A DNA stretch of 23,190 nucleotides. It comes from Coptodactyla brooksi. Its lineage: Eukaryota > Arthropoda > Insecta > Coleoptera > Scarabaeidae. Made by a program: the position numbers and the translations under genes. This document shows positions 18,241-23,190 of this stretch, piece by piece. The stretch lies in NCBI GenBank assembly GCA_033557675.1, contig JAWQRM010000397.1:1-23190 (forward strand), given 5' to 3'. The number at the start of each line of letters is the position of its first letter. The first letter of the stretch is position 1. The notes under the pieces are model-generated. The model saw only the letters and a list, made by a program, of their open reading frames with translations, was not told the DNA's origin and searched no databases.

Positions 18241-18770
18241 AAAGTAAAATGTATTATAATAAAAAAATACTACAAACGCTAAATCTAAAAACAAGAGAGA
18301 ATATCAAATAAATTCTGATGTGCATCCAATTATTGCCTAATCCTTGCACTGATGACGATAATACAGCACATGAACCTTACACAAATATTTATTACAATTA
18401 CAACACGTTATACTTGTTTTATTGTCACATTTTGATGGACACATGTTATATCGTGATGTTTTATTTTTGCTGATTGCACCAGATTATCTTGACATCATAT
18501 AGGAAGTTACCATCAGTTTGCAAAATTCTTCCAAAAATAGTTTTCTCTTGTACAGAACGTTCTTATTCCAATCTGGATTTATTTCTCTCCATAACACAAT
18601 TGCATTATAAGCACTAACATCAAGTATATTGTGGATCAAAGTAATATGCCATCGATTGGTTTTTCTTTTGCAAGCATATGCTGCAATACTTTGATCTAAC
18701 GTTTCAATCGCCCCTTTGGTAGAGTTATAATCTATTATTATTTGTATCAGAGTGCTTTGTACTAATGAGA
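18241..18770 (-). pseudogene. piggyBac transposase C-terminus, repeat copy B
   Basis: Minus strand, one long frame: IIIDYNSTKGAIETLDQSIA, AYACKRKTNRWHITLIHNIL, DVSAYNAIVLWREINPDWNK, then SYMMSR, a stop, and SGAISKNKTSRYNMCPSKCD, NKTSITCCNCNKYLCKVHVL, YYRHQCKD, stop. The family's GGVDTLDQ is GAIETLDQ here, so the third catalytic Asp is Glu while the second Asp of that block stays. Relative to copy A an 81-bp in-frame segment (EHQL...VPST) is gone and a stop sits at the junction. It abuts the 5' terminal region directly, so the first two thirds of the gene are deleted. Confidence 0.87.
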
Positions 18771-18805
18771 ATAATGTTTTTATTTTATTTACCTGAAAAT
18801 TCGTT

Positions 18806-18838
18806 TCGGGTCATATTGACCCGAGGAGCACAGCAGGG
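18806..18838. repeat. piggyBac terminal repeat with palindrome
   Basis: TCGGGTCA-TAT-TGACCCGA (18806-18824) is a perfect 8-bp-arm palindrome. It is followed by GGAGCACAGCAGGG and TTAA. The arrangement is typical of one end of a piggyBac-like element, where such motifs bind the transposase. Confidence 0.75.
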
Positions 18839-18842
18839 TTAA

Positions 18843-19600
18843 ACATAAAATTCCTAGTGTGTATCAGTTCCTGTTCTACCAGAAATGATGCCAGCCTTTA
18901 TTTTTCCAATATAAATATTTCTTTTATTTCCAACATTCGAAAACCGTTTCAAATTCTAAATACGACGCTGCTTTCAAACTTAAAATCGAAAAAGAAACGA
19001 ATAACGGCAATTTTGTGAAACGAGCAAAGATGCACATATACGTATTAAGTTGACCGCAGGCGGCTGTGAGAGCAAATGGAAATTAGCGTCATCTTAGGCT
19101 AAAAATAATTTGACAGTTCACAGTCGTATCAGTTGCCGATAATTTCCGTTGAATTACTTGAAATACTACGAAAATACATTATCCAAATGGCATTGCGATT
19201 TCCGAGAAACGAAAAAGTGCCGCTGCGAATCAACAAAGTGGAGCTGTACAGGCTACAATAATAACGTAGCTCAGCCTGTCATGACAACAGAAGGTTCGAA
19301 TTCTGTTTGGAGACAATTTATTTTCATGTTTCAATAAAAAGTAGTAAATTACTTATTACAATAAGAATACCAACGTTACCATATTTAGCTTGTGAAACAG
19401 CTTACCGTTGTAAGCCATGCCACCAAAAATTGTATAATTGTAGCGCCACAGACTCTACTATTTAATTTAAACCAGAGCATATTACATCACAATCAAAATG
19501 GGTTTGCATTTTAAGCCATGATATACTCTAAATTTCTTTTGACATACCGTATGGGAAAATCTTTCTTGTCTCATACGAGATTCACATAATACTCCCATCA
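18843..19600. other. no recognised gene
   Basis: Mixed-composition sequence without a known motif. A plus-strand frame of 62 codons (19149-19337) is cysteine-containing but resembles nothing I know. TAGCTCAG and GGTTCGAAT at 19267-19300 look like tRNA A and B boxes but are too close together. Confidence 0.45.
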
Positions 19601-19603
19601 CGA

Positions 19604-19625
19604 GCCCGTGATCCCCCTCACGGGC
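19604..19625. repeat. GC-rich 8-bp hairpin
   Basis: GCCCGTGA, loop TCCCCC, then TCACGGGC. It lies in a short GC-richer patch (19595-19720) that could be the untranslated end of an unidentified retrotransposon. Confidence 0.75.
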
Positions 19626-19872
19626 GTGCGTGATTTACGGCGAGGATTCTTAGTAAGACTTCTGATGTCGTGGGAGGATGTATTCATACATGCCATGCCT
19701 GGTTGACATCGTCTTACGCACACTTATTTTTTAACTACTATCAATAAAAGTTCGACGGACAAACAAAAACTTCATTCGCACTAAAATAAAATATCACTTT
19801 AAAATAAAATAATTCTAATAATATTTAAAAATAAAACTAAATGAACGATTCCTCCTAATTTAAAGATACCTT

Positions 19873-19977
19873 CTATTTCACCAAACAATATCCCAACCTG
19901 TCGTAGAAATTTTTCCTCACTCTGGAGAGCATTTCTGGTGTAATAGTTTGATGAGCTTAAATAATTTTTATTAGCTC
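19873..19977 (-). pseudogene. Tc1/mariner-like transposase C-terminus (copy 3)
   Basis: Minus strand: ELIKII, a stop, AHQTITPEMLSRVRKNFYDR, LGYCLVK, stop. It is the same block as at 10250 and 11037 but in opposite orientation and better preserved. Upstream (to about 20045) the frame contains NEFETIVWDRLSSMP, which fits the preceding helix of the family. Confidence 0.65.
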
Positions 19978-20049
19978 ATTCAAATTTCAAGTGGCATTGA
20001 CGACAACCTGTCCCAAACTATCGTTTCGAACTCATTGACAATACGCAAT

Positions 20050-20990
20050 ATTGTTCGACGCTAATTGTCGTGCAATCTCCGGGATCACCCGATTCGTCAA
20101 CCAATCAGACGATAATGCAATACCCCTACGAGACAAGATGTATTTCCAGCACAGTAAAAACGAAATAATTATAAACTAAATGTGTCAAAGACAACAAATA
20201 AATTAAACCTTATCATTGGAAATATCATTTCCATGTCATGAGCTAATGTCAGTACTACAATGATTTATGTACAGTAATTATTGTAAAAATAACATGATTA
20301 AATGAAACCGGGTGTGTAAAAATTAAATGATGATTGGATACGGTGGTAAAAGTCGCAACAACAACTATTAAAATCTAGGAATATATTTGAATTAAACTAC
20401 AATTCTTTTGTTATAGTCCCGTCGAATTAACACCAAAAAAACAGAATGAAAGAAATAACCGGTGGGTCGATAATTTTTTGTGTACGCCTTCCTAATGCCT
20501 TTCTAATGAGGGTCAAAAAAGTTCCCGCAACGGCTTGCACCACATAATTGAAAAAAAACCTGCTGATGATGCTCTACCCAAGCTTTTCGTATGTTTCTCG
20601 AAATCTGTAAATCCTATAGAAACTTTCGATAGTTATCGAAATATTTTCCACAAAATTATGTATAAAATAGTACTGTCAAACTTTGCATCTAATCTTGGCA
20701 AAAGTTTTTCTTTCAAATTGTAAAGCGAAAATTGTTCTATAAACGAATGATATTACAATTTCTAAAACAACGAATTTTTAAGATTTTTTGGTGACATTTA
20801 TGAGCGTATACATCCTTATTTAACGTTAGCAAAAATTCAGATTTCTGCGATAATATTCCGATGTTAATTAATATAATTTTATGGCTATACCTACCTTACA
20901 GTGTAACTTGAAACAGATGAGAGTAATAATGAAGCAGATAACATCAGCAAATTCAGTTTGAATTTACAACAGAACTGTTACTGCTCGTAT
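20050..20990. other. AT-rich stretch, no recognised gene
   Basis: Nothing recognisable. A 62-codon plus-strand frame at 20535-20723 (HHIIEKKPADDALPKLFVCF...) is open but unassigned. Confidence 0.45.
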
Positions 20991-20995
20991 ATGGT

Positions 20996-21035
20996 CCTGG
21001 TTTTCCAATATATTTTCCAATATTGGAAAACCAGG
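20996..21035. repeat. perfect 16-bp hairpin
   Basis: CCTGGTTTTCCAATAT, an 8-base spacer ATTTTCCA, and the exact reverse complement. It is the longest perfect hairpin noticed in the window. The spacer repeats part of the arm (TTTTCCA), which suggests it arose by template switching during replication. Confidence 0.93.
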
Positions 21036-22844
21036 TGATATTGTGATAAGGTATTAGGAAACAGAAAGACTGTTGTTGCACTATCTTCATGAATTTCCAT
21101 GATTTTTAGAACATTTTTAATTTCAATATTTAGAGTTCCGCGAATAGACTAAAAATCTGTAAAGAAATTGCGGCGACGAAAAAATAGAAACTTTACGGCT
21201 TTTAATTATTTTGGTAGTTACAGGATGACGTAAGCTGGCTTTTCAGTCTTTTTTTTAATGGAACAGTATATCAAGAAGATTCAAGCTTAAAATGAATTAA
21301 GGAGATAATAAAGAAGGGAAAAGAATCATTACATGGAAATATATATATTTGATTATAATATTATCGCTAGACCTTAACGCCGGAAGGCGTGAATAAAATT
21401 TATATATTGCTTTTTTGATAAGTACTCGAGATCGAACACATTTCAAATACTATTTTATATAGAGAATACAATTCTACAATGCCTCAGCATGTACATTTCG
21501 AATTTTGTGACATACTATATAACAATATCTCAATCTAGGACATTTTTTTTACATTCGAAAAAGTTAATTTTAATTTCAATATTTCAACAAATTTACTCAC
21601 AAAATGACTATAACAACAATCCATTAAAATGTCAAAACTAGTGGTATATAACTCTTAGTTTAATAAAATATCAAGAACTTTAAAAGTTGAATCCAACAGC
21701 GATATTTATATTTCGAAAATGCGTTTATTTATATCACTGATTGTTAGCTAGAGGACTGCTATAAATAGTATGTTTACTATCTTCAGTTCGTATAACGTAA
21801 CATTTAGTAGAAACACTTATTTATTCGATTTGATGTATTCGTACAAATGTAGGTAATTGAATTTTTGTGTGATATTTGTGTTTTTGGATAAATTCGTAAT
21901 TACTACTTTATTAAACAACAACATTATCAAATTGTGAACTGAACTCTTTCACTACAATAATTAGGTATGTTATTTTATATTCTTGAAGATTTAATTAATA
22001 ATTTATATTTTTTGGGCATTCAGTGGTACAAATTATTTTGCAACTTCATTTTGATAAAATGAAAAAAGTCTTTAGAATAGTTAATAATCTTCCCCGTTAG
22101 TGTGATATTAAATGTTATGGTTCATAATGGGCATTCAATAATCATTAATTAAGTTACTTAATAGTTGCGGTACGATTGTGTTAATTGTTGACTCATGCAA
22201 GTCGTAGTAAATCAATATTATTTGGTTTTACTATGCAGTTCCAATTAATTTCTTAATTTCATTTCTTTAATGCTTTCGTCATTCCTATTTTCAGCTAATA
22301 TTATTATTAGATATTTATATTATCAGTTTGAATAACCACTAATTTGCGAATTTAATTGTAGATGCTTAGAAAATGTTAATCAGCAGATAAAATAGTCATA
22401 CAATGCCAGTTGTTAAACATAATATACGTAATACTACAGTTGAACACCATGAGCGCTGAATTTACTTAGAATTCTGCAGTGCTATCGACTGCAGCAATAC
22501 GATTGTTGACGGAGGACAATCTGAAGCTTCTGTAAAAAAAGAAAGTGTATATGCTAGTAAAAGGTGTCTCCATAGCAATTGCAAAAGCAGCACAAATCTT
22601 ACGATGCCCATTTGTGATATTCCTGTTACTTTAATAATAATATAGTACGATTTCTACGCGCTCTGAAATCGTGTAACGCTTCATGATGTGGTGATACACT
22701 TGTAAAACATGGCTGTTCTATGTTTGAAAGCTTACTAATAAGTTTTGTTATGTCAAGCACGAAATACGTTAAAGAAATATTGAATTTTCCACACTGTATA
22801 AAGAAATATTAGATGAGGAAATAATCTCTAGTATTATCGTTATA
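21036..22844. other. AT-rich stretch, no recognised gene
   Basis: No coding motif, long repeat or element end is seen. Composition is strongly AT-rich throughout, with no open frame worth listing. Confidence 0.5.
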
Positions 22845-22845
22845 C

Positions 22846-23190
22846 AGGGTGATTCGCATAAGAACCGACACAGAGCAAGAGCATGTAAGGAAAGCTAAAA
22901 TATGATGATTTAACTCAACTTACCTCTATACCAAGTTGTACCCCTGAGAAATTAAAGCCCTTCAAAGTGAGGTTAAAAATTTCAAAAATAATTAATATCT
23001 CAATAATAGTTTAACTTAGGAAACCCAAATTTGGTAGACGTTCTGAGTGTACTAAGGGCATTTATCTTTTTGTAAATAGCGGTTAATTAAAGAATTTTGA
23101 AGGGTTGATTAGAGATAATGCACCCTTAAATTGCAACAGAATTTTTTTGCCTGTAGACGGATTTAATAAATTATTATTCTATTTTATGGA
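22846..23190 (+). mobile_element. left end of a TACAGGGTG-type element
   Basis: TTATACAGGGTGATTCGCATA (from 22840) looks like a Tc1/mariner-class or MITE terminus next to TA. The 345 bases that follow have no coding motif and run off the window, so it may be a MITE or a longer element. Confidence 0.45.

Larger units (their letters stand above)
17527..18838 (-). mobile_element. miniature piggyBac-like element
   Basis: The right end is GAGCACAGCAGGG followed by TTAA (18839-18842). The left end is TTAC (17523-17526) followed by CCCTGCTGT, which repeats the first nine bases of the inverted right end. About 50 bases inside the left end the string TCATAATGACCCGA recalls TCATATTGACCCGA of the right end. 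The 1312-bp unit contains only the C-terminal third of the transposase, present twice in tandem. It is a non-autonomous internal-deletion product. The left end is less certain than the right. Confidence 0.65.

Noticed and set aside
19100..19150. Arthropod initiator-like TCAGT as a promoter
   Set aside because: A five-base match in AT-rich DNA is not evidence without a downstream gene.
19255..19310. tRNA-like A box (TAGCTCAG) and B box (GGTTCGAAT)
   Set aside because: The two boxes are only about 25 bp apart, too close for an anticodon arm, and no acceptor stem could be paired. Probably chance or a heavily deleted SINE.
3257..21035. Hairpins as microRNA precursors
   Set aside because: Loops of 3-8 bases and stems of 11-16 bp are too short for a microRNA hairpin.
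1..23190. CRISPR array, bacterial operon or phage genes
   Set aside because: There are no regularly spaced repeats, no dense coding and no ribosome-binding sites; all signals are of eukaryotic transposons.

Overview
The window looks like AT-rich nuclear DNA from an insect or another arthropod. It carries remnants of pogo/Tigger-like, mariner (DD34D), rosa-like (DD41D), piggyBac, non-LTR (LINE) and Penelope-like elements. No intact host gene, tRNA or rRNA was found. No open frame longer than about 130 codons survives, and every frame I can assign belongs to a decayed transposable element. The species cannot be fixed from this; the LINE tail and piggyBac types are common in beetles and other insects (inference).

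Layout. 1-660: an AT microsatellite cut into a minus-strand pogo/Tigger-like transposase remnant. 1426-1485: a small cluster of inverted repeats. 3415-4290: a 5'-truncated minus-strand LINE ending in a (TTA)-type 3' tail. 5290-5400: an orphan Penelope-like tail with a degenerate hammerhead ribozyme. 5485-6306: a plus-strand pogo-like transposase with a Cys/His C-terminus. 6535-7110: a diverged repeat. 7250-8120: a CpG-rich patch of unknown role, unusual for this window. 8417-8977: an internally deleted minus-strand mariner. 9845-11390: two diverged copies of a roughly 780-bp unit that each end in a Tc1/mariner C-terminal fragment; the second copy also holds a mariner 5' end. 11640-12860: a minus-strand Penelope-like element with a GIY-YIG endonuclease remnant followed by two hammerhead ribozyme motifs 257 bp apart. 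12973-16540: a decayed piggyBac element, into which a 2010-bp rosa-like DD41D element with unusually long (about 400 bp) inverted repeats has inserted at TA (14437-16446). 17527-18838: a miniature piggyBac derivative with its C-terminal coding part duplicated in tandem. 19873-19977: a third Tc1/mariner C-terminal fragment. 22846 onward: the left end of another TACAGGGTG-type element. The rest is AT-rich sequence with several perfect hairpins.

The genes do not form a pathway. The window is a graveyard of nested mobile elements. The most informative items are the three hammerhead motifs attached to Penelope-like tails, the long-TIR DD41D element nested in piggyBac, and the tandem duplication inside the miniature piggyBac. 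All family calls come from motifs recognised by eye; no database search was run.
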